DNA of 64,000 nt from JAXLVB01 sp046329195 (GCA_046329195.1 JAXLVB010000002.1:2046001-2110000), one strand, 5' to 3'; shown: positions 34,369 to 43,873, counted from the first letter of the stretch. Notes: generated by a model from the sequence alone, not told the origin. Made by a program: numbers and translations.

Positions 34369-35787
34369 ATGCAAAAGGATGTCAGGACGGTGTGGGCCAA
34401 TTGTTTGAACGTCATACGGGAGAACATTTCGGAGCAAAGCTACAAAACGTGGTTTGAGCCGATTGTTCCGTTGCGTTTAAACCAAAACACCCTGACGATT
34501 CAAGTACCTAGCCAATTTTTTTATGAATGGCTTGAAGAAAACTACGTGCACTTACTTCGGAAGGCCATTGATGCGGAGTTAGGTCGTCAAGGTATGTTGG
34601 AGTACTCCATCGTGGTGGATAGAGGCGATGGCAAGAAACAGCCTCCTATCGGTTATAATGTTCCTCAAAACAAGCCAGTTACTAATAATTTCCCACCTCG
34701 TCAGCAGCAGTCAGACCCTAAACTTGCCCCAGCTACACCTAAAGACTTAGATTCGATGGAACTGGATTCTTATCTGAATCCACACTATACATTTGAGAAC
34801 TTTGTTGAGGGAGACTGCAATCGGTTGGCTCGTTCGGCAGGTTTGGCTGTGGCTCAAAAACCAGGGGTGACGTCGTTCAACCCATTGATGATTTATGGAG
34901 GGGTTGGACTAGGAAAAACCCACTTGGTACAAGGTATTGGGAACTTTATCAAGATACATCAGCCCCACAAGCACGTGGTGTATGTGTCATTAGAAAAATT
35001 TGCACGTCAGTTTGTTAATGCGATTCGAGACAACAACATCCCCCTTTTCACTAATTTTTACTTGCGAGTGGATGTGTTGATTTTGGATGATATACAGTTT
35101 TTGTCAGGTAAAGAAAAAACGCAAGAGACTTTTTTTCATATCTTTAATCATCTGCATCAATCAGGCAAACAGATTGTAATGACCTCCGACCGTGCCCCAC
35201 GGGATTTGGAAGGGCTGCAAGACCGACTTTTGTCTCGCTTCAAATGGGGCTTAACCACTGACCTTCAACAGCCTGATTTTGAGACCCGTATCGCTATTAT
35301 CCAGAAAAAACTTCAAGCTGATGGCATTGATATTCCATACAATGTGATTGAGTACTTGGCGCACAGTGTAGATACTAATGTACGTGAGCTAGAAGGCGTA
35401 ATCATTTCACTTATTGCGCACGCCACTCTCAATAGAAGTGCAATTGATATTGATTTGGCGAAGTCGGTGCTCAAAAATATTGTAGTGGACCAAGACAAAG
35501 AAGTCACCATGGAAACGATTTTGGAGGCGGTTACCACTCATTTTAAGGTGAGTATTGAAGAACTGAAAAGCAAAAATCGTCAAAAAGAAATCGTAGTACC
35601 TCGCCAAGTGGCTATGTATTTGGCCAAACAACTTACCGATTTGCCGCTCAAATCCATCGGCTACCATTTTGGTGGACGAGACCACAGTACCGTGATTCAT
35701 GCTGTGCAGACTGTTCATGATTTGATGGAGGTTGACAAGGATATTCGAGGGTCTGTACTCGACTTGCAACGTAATCTCGGCAAATAA
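34369..35787 (+). CDS. dnaA: Chromosomal replication initiator DnaA
   Basis: 472 residues from ATG 34369 (MQKDVRTVWANCLNVIRENI), the usual N-terminus. The frame is open from 34300, but that extension overlaps the promoter box. Domain I is SEQSYKTWFEPIVPLRLNQ. Domain II is a variable Pro/Gln linker. Domain III has Walker A GGVGLGKTHLVQGIG and Walker B VDVLILDDIQFLSGKEKTQE, plus the RLLSRFKWGL region. Domain IV has the DNA-binding signature FGGRDHSTVIHAVQTVHDL. It opens oriC. No cluster of DnaA boxes and no dnaN is seen beside it, as is common in Bacteroidota. Confidence 0.97.
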   Translation: MQKDVRTVWANCLNVIRENISEQSYKTWFEPIVPLRLNQNTLTIQVPSQFFYEWLEENYVHLLRKAIDAELGRQGMLEYSIVVDRGDGKKQPPIGYNVPQNKPVTNNFPPRQQQSDPKLAPATPKDLDSMELDSYLNPHYTFENFVEGDCNRLARSAGLAVAQKPGVTSFNPLMIYGGVGLGKTHLVQGIGNFIKIHQPHKHVVYVSLEKFARQFVNAIRDNNIPLFTNFYLRVDVLILDDIQFLSGKEKTQETFFHIFNHLHQSGKQIVMTSDRAPRDLEGLQDRLLSRFKWGLTTDLQQPDFETRIAIIQKKLQADGIDIPYNVIEYLAHSVDTNVRELEGVIISLIAHATLNRSAIDIDLAKSVLKNIVVDQDKEVTMETILEAVTTHFKVSIEELKSKNRQKEIVVPRQVAMYLAKQLTDLPLKSIGYHFGGRDHSTVIHAVQTVHDLMEVDKDIRGSVLDLQRNLGK

Positions 35788-35964
35788 CTTCTTAGGCCTA
35801 CATCTTTCCATAACTACTTGATAGAGAAGAAAAAACGGCTATTTCAAACGAATGTTGGGTACATTTATGAAATGTTTTTATTACCTTTACCCATCGCTTA
35901 ACGGTTGTTTTTCACAACATGAAGCCAGTTTGATTGCAGTAAGAATCCCAATAAATTAATCTGT

Positions 35965-36594
35965 ATGGAACTGCTTGAGAAAATAAGACTTTCAGAAGGA
36001 CAAATTCAGCAGCTTGACTCGGGGCAGTTGGTAGTTATACCTGCCTCTTGGGAGGAGTTTATGGAATTTTTGGAAGAGAGTACTTTCCGAGCGGAGTATC
36101 ATAAAAATGAAATCATCGTCATGGGGCTTGCTAGTGCTATTCACGAGTTTTTAGTCTCGTATTTTATCACTCTTTTGAATAACTACTATCTCTTCAATGG
36201 ATATTATGTGTTTAGTAGCAACCTCGGCGTCACTACGGCTGATGACAAAGGCTACTACAACCCAGATATAACCGTCATCAAAGGGACACCTCAGTTTTAC
36301 AAACAGTCGAAATCTATAGTTACCAATCCGTATTTAATAGTAGAAGTCCTTTCTGCCTCTACCTATCATTACGATTTGATTGAAAAATTACCCAAATACG
36401 AGCGCATCGAGAGCCTCCAAGAAGTCGTTTTTGTAGATCGTTTTGATAAAGCTGTGTACACATTTAAGCGCACAGCCGATCCAAAAGTTTGGATTCAAAC
36501 TATTTTTGATGCAGAAAATGACAAGTTACTCGTGGATACACTGACCGTGAAGTTGAGCGATATTTTTGATAAACTACCTGCTATTGAAGAATAA
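35965..36594 (+). CDS. Uma2-family putative endonuclease-like protein, second copy
   Basis: 209 residues. Family pattern: SWEEFMEFLEESTFRAEYHK, an HEFLVSYFITLLNNYYL helix, then DDKGYYNPDITVIKGTP and NPYLIVEVLSASTYHYDLIE, matching the PD-(D/E)xK-like core. The usual KxxxY helix appears as EKLPKYERIESLQEVVFVD. Function unknown. Diverged from the copy at 560-1114. The following gene starts 5 nt after its stop. Confidence 0.82.
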   Translation: MELLEKIRLSEGQIQQLDSGQLVVIPASWEEFMEFLEESTFRAEYHKNEIIVMGLASAIHEFLVSYFITLLNNYYLFNGYYVFSSNLGVTTADDKGYYNPDITVIKGTPQFYKQSKSIVTNPYLIVEVLSASTYHYDLIEKLPKYERIESLQEVVFVDRFDKAVYTFKRTADPKVWIQTIFDAENDKLLVDTLTVKLSDIFDKLPAIEE

Positions 36595-36599
36595 CCGCC

Positions 36600-37550
36600 T
36601 TGCCTAGATTACAACTTCTTAGCCATACCCACATCAACAAATCACAATGGGATGCCTGTGTGCATTCATCACCACAGTTTGTCGTATATGCCTTGTCGTG
36701 GTATTTAGATGTTGTTTCCCCCGATTGGGAAGGGATTGTTTTAGCCGAAAACGGTCAATACCAAGCCGTTATGCCAGTTCCAGTTCGGCAGAAATTGGGT
36801 ATAAGTTATGTGCATCAACCCCTTTTTTGTCAGCAACTAGGTATTTTTGGCAATGGAAATCCTCTCGATTTTCTGACTATGCTACAAAAACATTACCGTT
36901 TTTGTGCACGTTACCATTTGAATTCAACTGATACTGCTTCGCTAAATAAGCAGCCCTTATATAACACAAGCACAGAACTGTTGCAAACGCACATTTTGGA
37001 CTTATCGCCTGATTATCAGGCCATTTACAGCCGATACAATGCAGACCGAAAGATGAATCTCAAGCGAGCAAAACAAGCTCAATGGAAATGCCAAGAAGGT
37101 ACTGACATCAAGCCCCTAATCACCCTTTTCAAGGAAAATCATGCCAATCAAATTACTGGAGGTGTAGCTAAAGGTGCGTATGATTTGCTAGAGAACCTTT
37201 ATCAAGTCATTCAAAATCAAGGTACTAGTCAACTTTGGTACGCCCTCAAAAACGGCCAAATAGAAGCAGGGTGTTGGTTTGTGTTCTCGGGGAGTCGGGT
37301 GATTTACTTGTTCAATGCGGCTTCACCTATCGGGCGAAAAGGAAACGCCAGAACATGGCTCTTGGACCGATTTTTTCAAGAATACGCAGGCAACAAATTA
37401 GTTTTTGATTTTGAAAGCCCAACAATCGAGCCAATTGATGCTTTTTATGAAAGTTTTGGAGCTATTGCACAACCGTTTTATCGGCTTCGCTACAATCATT
37501 TTGCGTGGTGGATGAAGGCTCTACAACGCCTTTGGCAACGAAGGCATTAG
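36600..37550 (+). CDS. FemAB/GNAT-like acyltransferase-type protein
   Basis: 316 residues. N-terminal domain with SSPQFVVYALSWYLDVVSPD and LGISYVHQPLFCQQLGIFG; C-terminal domain with MNLKRAKQAQWKCQ, LWYALKNGQIEAGCWFVFSG and SRVIYLFNAAS. This two-domain layout is the FemAB-like fold also seen in BioF2-type acetyltransferases. The substrate is unknown. There is no ATG at the natural N-terminus: the frame opens with TTG at 36600, five nt after the Uma2 stop, and the next in-frame Met would delete conserved sequence. A TTG start is therefore assumed. It overlaps the convergent DUF3108 gene by 4 nt. Confidence 0.75.
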   Translation: MPRLQLLSHTHINKSQWDACVHSSPQFVVYALSWYLDVVSPDWEGIVLAENGQYQAVMPVPVRQKLGISYVHQPLFCQQLGIFGNGNPLDFLTMLQKHYRFCARYHLNSTDTASLNKQPLYNTSTELLQTHILDLSPDYQAIYSRYNADRKMNLKRAKQAQWKCQEGTDIKPLITLFKENHANQITGGVAKGAYDLLENLYQVIQNQGTSQLWYALKNGQIEAGCWFVFSGSRVIYLFNAASPIGRKGNARTWLLDRFFQEYAGNKLVFDFESPTIEPIDAFYESFGAIAQPFYRLRYNHFAWWMKALQRLWQRRH

Positions 37551-38353
37551 TACCATTTAGGCTCTGTTTTGAGGCCACTATACGACCGTAAATCCACATC
37601 CAACGAGCCAATCGCCAAGTCAATTTCAACTTTTACAGGTACTTTGTTTTGGTCGTCAGTGACCCAAATAGAAATCGGCTCGTCGCCATCAAAAAACTTG
37701 TTAGGAGGCACGATAGGCTTGATTTTTACTACATTAATTTTGCCAAATTTTGTTTTTAGCACTTCTTTGCCCTTAAAAACCATCTTCATATCATAGATTT
37801 GACGGTCAAAAAACGCCTTCACCGAAATCACATCGCCGGCTCTGTATCTATTGAAATCTATCGTACGCAAAAAATAATAACCACTCACCACATCTTGCAC
37901 ATTATCAGGAACTTTCATTTCGTATTTTTCGGCATTAGGTTCGTTAAGTTCAGCCGAACGGACGGTGTTGTCTTGATGGTCAAATAGATACTGTTCTTCC
38001 TTGCGGTAATTACCCTCTTGTTTTTTCTGATAGAATTTCTGGGGTAAAATCGCCGTGGTGTCAATAAACGACCGCCAGTTGTCTCGAACCCGTGTAATTA
38101 AATCGAAGGCACCCGTTGTTTTGCCCCAAACATCTACCCGATAGCACGGGCGATTATTGACACTTTGTAGCTTGTCATCTACATCCACAATGGCCTCAGC
38201 AGCATTAAAAATGCCATAGTGAACCCGATACTCAATGTGCTCACCGGTACCAAAACTGTTATGCACAATGGTACGTTCGGGTTTATCGGTTACAAAACCC
38301 GTGATGGTAAGCAGCCCGAAAAAGGCTATTATTGTCTTTTGTAACATAGACAT
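37547..38353 (-). CDS. DUF3108 family periplasmic protein
   Basis: 268 residues with an N-terminal hydrophobic leader (LQKTIIAFFGLLTITGFV). The body is beta-rich: GEHIEYRVHYGIFNAAEAIV, VDVWGKTTGAFDLITRVRD, LPQKFYQKKQEGNYRKEEQY, ISIWVTDDQNKVPVKVEIDL. These are the DUF3108 signatures. The family resembles LolA/LolB-like or lipid-binding barrels, but its role is unproven. The aminopeptidase-like gene is 36 nt upstream, so probably the same operon. Confidence 0.88.
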   Translation of the reverse strand: MSMLQKTIIAFFGLLTITGFVTDKPERTIVHNSFGTGEHIEYRVHYGIFNAAEAIVDVDDKLQSVNNRPCYRVDVWGKTTGAFDLITRVRDNWRSFIDTTAILPQKFYQKKQEGNYRKEEQYLFDHQDNTVRSAELNEPNAEKYEMKVPDNVQDVVSGYYFLRTIDFNRYRAGDVISVKAFFDRQIYDMKMVFKGKEVLKTKFGKINVVKIKPIVPPNKFFDGDEPISIWVTDDQNKVPVKVEIDLAIGSLDVDLRSYSGLKTEPKWY

Positions 38354-38389
38354 GGTCTTGAAACGTTCTTGAAATCGTTGGAGTGTTCA

Positions 38390-39421
38390 TTAAATCGAGG
38401 GATATTTCGCTTTTAAATACGTTAAATACTTCCGAAAATCACCCGAAAAGCGAGTCTGAAACTCTACTTCAAACTGGTTTTGTTTGGCTCTATACGTAAT
38501 AAACCCTACAAAAAAAGCATTGTTTGGTAACGTTTTGGGTTCAAAATACACTGATTTGGTAAAAGACATTCCTACAAATACCGAATCACTGCTATCAACG
38601 ATTTTTTGTATCAAAGCGTATTTAAGGCTATCTTTTTGTTTAGACGTAAAACTCGGTAAAAAGTTTTGGTAAAGACTATCTAATTGAGTCGCACCCCTAA
38701 GTATATGCTGTGAAAATTTGTCGTTAAAGACTTTTCGCTTGAGGTATTTGTCCAACTGTGGCGAAGTTGCGCCATATTTATACTTCAAAAATGCCTTGGC
38801 CCCGTAGTCGCCAACAAACTCTGCGAGGTTTTCGTTAAACTCATGGCTGTCTTTTACAAACAGCGTTGCATGGGTCATTTCGTGGATGATTAGGTTGGCC
38901 AAACTACCCTCTGGGCGGTAGAGCATACTGGACAAAATGGGGTCTTTGAACCATCCCAACGTACTCCACGCCGACACAGGGTTAATATCGGTATCGTACC
39001 CTTGTGCTTTCATCTCTTTTTCGGCTTCTTTGAGCTTTTGTTCATCAAAAAAACCTTTATATGTAAATGACCCCACCAACGGAAACGACCACATTTTGGC
39101 TTCCATCTTGTAGGGGTCGGCACAGGTAAGTACCCACAAAATGGGTTTGCCATGTTGGTCAAAAAGCGTCGTATAGTTTTCTGTATCGTGAAGCCCCAAC
39201 GAGTCAATTGCAAAACGTTTGATTTCCTGAATGAGTTCAAGTCGCTTCTTGAGCGAATCGGGCACTTGGGCGTCGGCCATTACGTCGGCAATGGGGCGGG
39301 CATTCCAAAGTACATTCCATTGCCCTTTGCCTTGCATCCATCCATAGGCAACTAACTCTCGCTGCCAAATTCCCAACACAATCAGCAGCATTACCGCTGC
39401 CAAACATATTTTTTTGAACAT
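38390..39421 (-). CDS. Putative aminopeptidase (Aminopep family, PF10023)
   Basis: 343 residues from MFKKICLAAVMLLIVLGIW (one membrane anchor). Family signatures: YGWMQGKGQWNVLWNARPIA, SAWSTLGWFKDPILSSMLY, and the zinc motif LIIHEMTHATLF (HExxH) followed by EFNENLAEFVGDYGAKAFL, where Glu may be the third ligand. It likely faces the periplasm. No biochemical role is established that I can name. The longer frame upstream was rejected because it weakens the leader. Confidence 0.87.
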   Translation of the reverse strand: MFKKICLAAVMLLIVLGIWQRELVAYGWMQGKGQWNVLWNARPIADVMADAQVPDSLKKRLELIQEIKRFAIDSLGLHDTENYTTLFDQHGKPILWVLTCADPYKMEAKMWSFPLVGSFTYKGFFDEQKLKEAEKEMKAQGYDTDINPVSAWSTLGWFKDPILSSMLYRPEGSLANLIIHEMTHATLFVKDSHEFNENLAEFVGDYGAKAFLKYKYGATSPQLDKYLKRKVFNDKFSQHILRGATQLDSLYQNFLPSFTSKQKDSLKYALIQKIVDSSDSVFVGMSFTKSVYFEPKTLPNNAFFVGFITYRAKQNQFEVEFQTRFSGDFRKYLTYLKAKYPSI

Positions 39422-39452
39422 CGTCTGAAACACTACAAATACAACCAACAAA

Positions 39453-39470
39453 AACAGGCTAAAGCCTGTT
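39453..39470. repeat. Short palindrome upstream of the aminopeptidase gene
   Basis: AACAGGCT and AGCCTGTT flank 2 nt, 32 nt upstream of the ATG. Could be an operator or one of the small dispersed palindromes of these genomes. Confidence 0.35.
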
Positions 39471-39675
39471 CAAAATTAATGGATATTCTTTGGAATGCGG
39501 TTTTATTGCTACGCCATTCTATTCCTAAATCTCTTCTTTATCTTCCATAACTATCACGTTAGTTTCCATGATTCGTTTTTGCTGCTAGGGTCTTATGGCT
39601 CTGTCCTACTAATTTCCCACTGCATTTCAACCTTTCGGATGTTTTTGTTGTCTTTAAAATTAAAAACCAATCGCC

Positions 39676-40389
39676 ATGAAAAACTTCCTACTCTTGTTAG
39701 TTCTCTTAGCCCTTGTGGGCTGTAAAAAAAATGAAGAAATCATCCGTAATAGCCAGTTCTTGAAACAAATTACGGCAAGGGGCAAGCCATTTCAGACTTT
39801 TGAATACACTGGAAATTTGCTGGTTAAAGAAAATGTATTTGGAGTATGTGAGAAAAGCCCCGCCGACGAATATTTCTATACTTATCAAGGCGTTACTCTA
39901 TCCAAACTTCAGTCTGTGCTTCGGAGTATTTATTCAAGTACAGTTACCATGTGTAACCCTGCTTCGCCGGGTGAGCTGTCAGAAGAAACGTTTGAATACG
40001 ATTCACAAAACCGATTAATTAAGGTAAGTCGCCAAAAATCTTATACGTTATATAGTTACAATGCCCAAGGGCAAGTTGAAAAGTTGACCTTGTATGGAGG
40101 TACAAATCCCCTAACGACTTCGTTTAAGTACGATGCCAAGGGCAACATCATCGAAACCACCGACTATTCGGGCTATGTAACTCAGTATGAGTACGATGAC
40201 AAAATCAATCCTTTTTATCTAATCAATCAAAAACCAAGTTGGATTAGTCCGTTCAATAAAAGCCCGAACAACATCACAAAAATCATTGGGTCCCAAGGCA
40301 ATTACGTTCGGAATTTCACCTATAATGCGTTAGGTTTACCATCTGAAATGGAAGAAAATGGTCAAACCTATTATTTTGAATACTTCTAA
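39676..40389 (+). CDS. Lipoprotein with YD/RHS-like repeats
   Basis: 237 residues with a lipobox (LLLLVLLALVGCKK, Cys16 expected to be lipidated). Body shows YD-type beta repeats: EETFEYDSQNRLIKVSRQKS, LYSYNAQGQVEKLTLYGG, SFKYDAKGNIIETTDYSG, NFTYNALGLPSEMEENGQ. Far too short for an RHS toxin cage, so it is more likely a carbohydrate- or surface-binding lipoprotein of the kind common in Bacteroidota. Its TAA overlaps the ATG of the next gene (TAATG). Confidence 0.8.
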   Translation: MKNFLLLLVLLALVGCKKNEEIIRNSQFLKQITARGKPFQTFEYTGNLLVKENVFGVCEKSPADEYFYTYQGVTLSKLQSVLRSIYSSTVTMCNPASPGELSEETFEYDSQNRLIKVSRQKSYTLYSYNAQGQVEKLTLYGGTNPLTTSFKYDAKGNIIETTDYSGYVTQYEYDDKINPFYLINQKPSWISPFNKSPNNITKIIGSQGNYVRNFTYNALGLPSEMEENGQTYYFEYF

Positions 40390-41246
40390 TGAAAACCCTT
40401 TTTTTGTTCCTTCTTTTGCCCTTCATGGGTTTAGCCCAACCTAAGGCAGACCAACCCGAATGGAAGCAGTTGTTCAATGGTAAAAACCTTGATGGCTGGC
40501 TTCCCAAAATTCGTAATTATACTTTTAACGACAACTTCGGCAATACGTTTCGTGTAGAAGATGGTCTGCTTAAAGTGCGTTACGATGCTTATGATAAATT
40601 TAATGAGCGATTCGGACATATTTTTTACAAGGATAAATTCTCATATTACACCATAGCGGTAGAATATCGGTTTGTGGGGAATCAAGCCACAGAAGGCCCC
40701 GATTGGGCCACTCGCAATAGTGGCATTATGGTACACTGTCAGGCACCAGAAACCATGGGCAAAGACCAAGACTTCCCGATTTCGATTGAGGTACAGCTAT
40801 TGGGAGGTTTAGGCAAAGGCCCCCGCACTACTTGTAATGTGTGTACGCCAGGCACCAATATTGTATATGAAAAAAAATTCGATACTCGCCATTGCATTAA
40901 CTCCAAATCAAAAACCTACGACGGCGACCAGTGGGTACGAGCCGAAGTAACCGTCTTGGGTGATTCGTTGATTCGGCATTATGTCAATGGCGAAATGGTG
41001 CTCGAATATGCCCAGCCTCAGGTAGGCGGAGGGGTGGTGAGTGGCTTTGACCCTGCTCAGAAAAAAGATGGACAACTACTTAAAGAGGGCTATATCTCGC
41101 TCCAAAGCGAAAGCCATCCTGTTGATTTTCGGAAGGTGGAAATCTTGAACCTTTGCGGCTGTACCGACCCCAAAGCTACCAACTACAAGTCATACTACGT
41201 AAAGTCTGACAACAGTACTTGTGTGTATAAAAAGGGGAAAAAGTAA
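40389..41246 (+). CDS. Secreted DUF1080 (3-keto-disaccharide hydrolase-like) protein with C-terminal GCTDP-type motif
   Basis: 285 residues: signal peptide MKTLFLFLLLPFMGLAQ, then the jelly-roll DUF1080 domain (WKQLFNGKNLDGWLPKIRNY, RNSGIMVHCQAPETMGKDQD, FPISIEVQLLGG, GDQWVRAEVTVLGDSLIRHY, GYISLQSESHPVDFRKVEIL). Relatives cleave 3-keto-disaccharides or bind sugars. After the domain comes CGCTDPKATNYKSYYVKSDN followed by STC, a short Cys-bounded module similar to the GCTDP-A-NY-DDGSC motif of Bacteroidota extracellular proteins. Translationally coupled to the lipoprotein gene. Confidence 0.88.
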   Translation: MKTLFLFLLLPFMGLAQPKADQPEWKQLFNGKNLDGWLPKIRNYTFNDNFGNTFRVEDGLLKVRYDAYDKFNERFGHIFYKDKFSYYTIAVEYRFVGNQATEGPDWATRNSGIMVHCQAPETMGKDQDFPISIEVQLLGGLGKGPRTTCNVCTPGTNIVYEKKFDTRHCINSKSKTYDGDQWVRAEVTVLGDSLIRHYVNGEMVLEYAQPQVGGGVVSGFDPAQKKDGQLLKEGYISLQSESHPVDFRKVEILNLCGCTDPKATNYKSYYVKSDNSTCVYKKGKK

Positions 41247-41248
41247 GC

Positions 41249-42271
41249 TTAGCCCCATACCTTAGTGCCTTCGGTGCAGTTTTTGCACATCTCGATTTCG
41301 GAGCGAGAGCGAATTAATGACTGTCGAAAACGGTTGTAGGCTTGGCTATGCCAAAGCTCTTTAAAAGTTTGTTGCTTCAAATCTCCTAACCGATAGTCAG
41401 CATCTTTATCAAAACAACAGGGTACCACCAGGCCGTCCCAAGTGATGACGCACGAATGCCACATTTTCCAGCAATGGTCTATAAACTTGTTTTTGATTTT
41501 GTAGCTACCATCGGCTTGTTTGGCATAACGAGCATACTGGTCAAGTGTCGGAATCAGTTCGGAGCCGTTTTCGTAGTCATAAATCTGAGCGGTTTTGAGG
41601 CCTACTTCATCTACCCCCAATGACTTGGCCAACTGCTTTACTTCGTCAATTTGATGTTCGTTGGGGCGCACAACCAAAAACTGAAACACCACATGCGGCG
41701 TTTTAGAATTCAGGGCTTTTTTCCATTTGATGATATTACGAGTACCTTCGAGCACCTTTTCCAGTTTTCCACCCACCCGGTATTGTTGATACGTTTCTTG
41801 CGTGGTACCATCTATCGAGATGATGAGGCGGTCGAGGCCACTTTCTACTGTTTTCTTGGCAGCGCTATCAGTCAGATAATGAGCGTTGGTCGAAGTCGCC
41901 GTATAGATGCCTTTTTGGGCGGCGTACTGCACCAGTTCTATAAATTGAGGATGCAAATACGGTTCTCCTTGAAAATAAAAAATCAGGTAGAGCAGCGTTT
42001 CGTGCAGCTCGTCAATGGTTTGTTTGAAAAGGTCTTCTTGCAACATGCCTGTAGGGCGGGTAAATGACCGTAGCCCGCTGGGGCATTCGGGACAGCGCAA
42101 ATTGCACGAAGTAGTGGGTTCAAACGAAATGCTCATCGGCAGGCCCCAATGCGCCGACTGCCCCGTCAATTTGGAATTGGCATAGCTTGCTATCACCTTG
42201 AGGGCATTCCAGACTCGTTTTGAAGTCAGCTTCGAGAAAAAGTTTAACCCATCGGTTACATTTCGATTCAT
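41249..42271 (-). CDS. Radical SAM/SPASM-domain protein
   Basis: 340 residues. Radical SAM cluster CNLRCPEC in MSISFEPTTSCNLRCPECPS, then YFQGEPYLHPQF and LIISIDGTTQETYQQYRVGG. The C-terminal SPASM domain carries cysteines in DHCWKMWHSCVITWDGLVVP, CCFDKDADYRLGDL and EMCKNCTEG, enough for one or two auxiliary Fe-S clusters. Family members modify peptides or act on small metabolites; no precursor peptide was found next door. It ends 2 nt from the DUF1080 gene. Confidence 0.88.
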   Translation of the reverse strand: MNRNVTDGLNFFSKLTSKRVWNALKVIASYANSKLTGQSAHWGLPMSISFEPTTSCNLRCPECPSGLRSFTRPTGMLQEDLFKQTIDELHETLLYLIFYFQGEPYLHPQFIELVQYAAQKGIYTATSTNAHYLTDSAAKKTVESGLDRLIISIDGTTQETYQQYRVGGKLEKVLEGTRNIIKWKKALNSKTPHVVFQFLVVRPNEHQIDEVKQLAKSLGVDEVGLKTAQIYDYENGSELIPTLDQYARYAKQADGSYKIKNKFIDHCWKMWHSCVITWDGLVVPCCFDKDADYRLGDLKQQTFKELWHSQAYNRFRQSLIRSRSEIEMCKNCTEGTKVWG

Positions 42272-42712
42272 TCCTAAGAGGTAGTTTGTCTTGACAAAAG
42301 TAAAGAATCGTTTTTACAGTTTTGCCAAACACACCAGTAATCAACTTCGTTTTCACAACTCCTTCCCAACAGAAATATACCACTAGAATATTTCAATATT
42401 AACATTGGAACACTGGCATTGGCTGTGGCCCCATTATTTTTGTGATTTGCCTCCGCTTTTGCCAATTGAGCTTTACTAACTTTGTTGAGAATTAGTTTTC
42501 TATTTAGCAGTTCTCTCTACCAAGTTAACACCCCACACTCTTTTCACCTATCTTCATTCGCAGCAGACGATTATACATCAATAATCAACTGATTATCAAA
42601 ATATTACAAATCGTTACCAATAAGTAACTGATAATACTTTCCGTGATTTTTGAAACATTCACACAGAAAATGATAAAATTACGCAGAACCTTTCCGACAT
42701 TAGCACTTTTAA
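42272..42712. other. 441-bp AT-rich intergenic region between divergent genes
   Basis: Apart from a -7-like element for the radical SAM gene, no repeat, terminator or convincing ORF is seen. The promoter of the plus-strand gene could not be identified. Confidence 0.4.
42295..42302 (-). promoter_or_regulatory. -7 element of the radical SAM/SPASM gene
   Basis: On the minus strand TACTTTTG fits TAnnTTTG, 23 nt before the ATG, with a TTG (42328-42326) 23 nt further upstream, slightly long spacing. Confidence 0.45.
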
Positions 42713-43873
42713 TTGTATTACCTACCTGTGAAGAAATCGTCTATCTTTGAGTGTGTTCGGCTTTCATCTATCTCCTCTCCACAGCTTGACCGCTGGCTGG
42801 CGGGTGGTTGGTTTCGGAATGGGCAACAATTGTTTCGGACTCAGCTTCTCATGATGGACGGTAAGTTGTACACCACTATCAATATTCGGCTTCCACTCAA
42901 AAACCATCAATTCCCAAAGCGTATTGCTAAAATTTATCGGCGTAACACCACGTTGTTCCGAAGTGAGGTGCGTCCAGCCAACTTTTATAGTGAAGACAAA
43001 CAGCGTTTGTTTGACCAACACCGTAGCCGTTTCAAAGGCACCAGTGTGAGGGAGTTGTGGCGACATTTTTCTAACGATGGCTACAATATGTACGATACTT
43101 TTGAGCTATGTGTCTATGATGGAGACCAACTCGTAGCGATGAGTTTTTTTGACATCGGCGAAAAAGGTCTTGCCAGTATTTTGGGGGTATTTGACCAACG
43201 CTACAGCAAACACAGTTTGGGGCTGTACACCATGATGCAGGAAGTTGAATTAGCCAAAGCCCTCAACTGTCACTTTTATTACCCAGGTTACGTTTTAGAC
43301 CGACCTTCAAGTTTTGATTACAAGCTACGCTTGGGCAAGTATCACCGATACGATTGGCATACCAAACGTTGGAATCTGTTTGAAAAACCTTGGCCTATTA
43401 CCTTGGCCACCCAAGTGGAACAAAGTTTGGCCGAACTCAAACAAGCTCTCGATGATTTCCAATTGGGTTACGCCCAAAAATGGTACCAGTATTACCTCTG
43501 GCAGTATTATCCCGACTACGTAGGCATGCCAACCCTCATCAACAGCCCGCTGGTGTATATGTGTGGATACTCAAATGGTTTTTTGGTGGCCGGTTATGAT
43601 GCAGATGCTAAGCAGTTTTTCTTGGCTCGAACTGGCCAGTATGTGGACTATCATACGATGGCCCAAAACATTGATTTCTCACCCGAATCGTCAAACCGCC
43701 TTACTCACCAATTAGATGTGTTTTATGTAAATGAGTGGCTCGCACTTTCTCAAAACCCCAACGATGTGGCTCGCTCACTTTATATTTTGTTTCGAGTGGA
43801 GCCTCACGCTACTGCTTTAATTTTTGAGCGCAATGGTTGGTTTCAAACCGACAAAGTAGAAGTAGAAGACTAG
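42713..43873 (+). CDS. Arginyl-tRNA--protein transferase (ATE)-like protein
   Basis: Up to 386 residues. The central region has the ATE C-terminal-domain pattern: FELCVYDGDQLVAMSFFDIG, ASILGVFDQRYSKHSLGLYT, MMQEVELAKALNCHFYYPGY and SSFDYKLRLGKYHRYDW. That is the GNAT-like fold which transfers Arg or Leu from tRNA to protein N-termini, creating N-degrons. The Cys-rich N-terminal ATE cluster is not evident. No ATG precedes the conserved part: the frame opens with TTG at 42713, and GTG at 42728 is an alternative. The roughly 130-residue C-terminal extension (YAQKWYQYYLWQYYPDYVGM) is of unknown role. Confidence 0.72.
   Translation: MYYLPVKKSSIFECVRLSSISSPQLDRWLAGGWFRNGQQLFRTQLLMMDGKLYTTINIRLPLKNHQFPKRIAKIYRRNTTLFRSEVRPANFYSEDKQRLFDQHRSRFKGTSVRELWRHFSNDGYNMYDTFELCVYDGDQLVAMSFFDIGEKGLASILGVFDQRYSKHSLGLYTMMQEVELAKALNCHFYYPGYVLDRPSSFDYKLRLGKYHRYDWHTKRWNLFEKPWPITLATQVEQSLAELKQALDDFQLGYAQKWYQYYLWQYYPDYVGMPTLINSPLVYMCGYSNGFLVAGYDADAKQFFLARTGQYVDYHTMAQNIDFSPESSNRLTHQLDVFYVNEWLALSQNPNDVARSLYILFRVEPHATALIFERNGWFQTDKVEVED

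Noticed and set aside
39676..40389. RHS toxin
   Set aside because: Only 237 residues, with a lipobox and no toxin tip or core motif; YD-like repeats alone are not enough.
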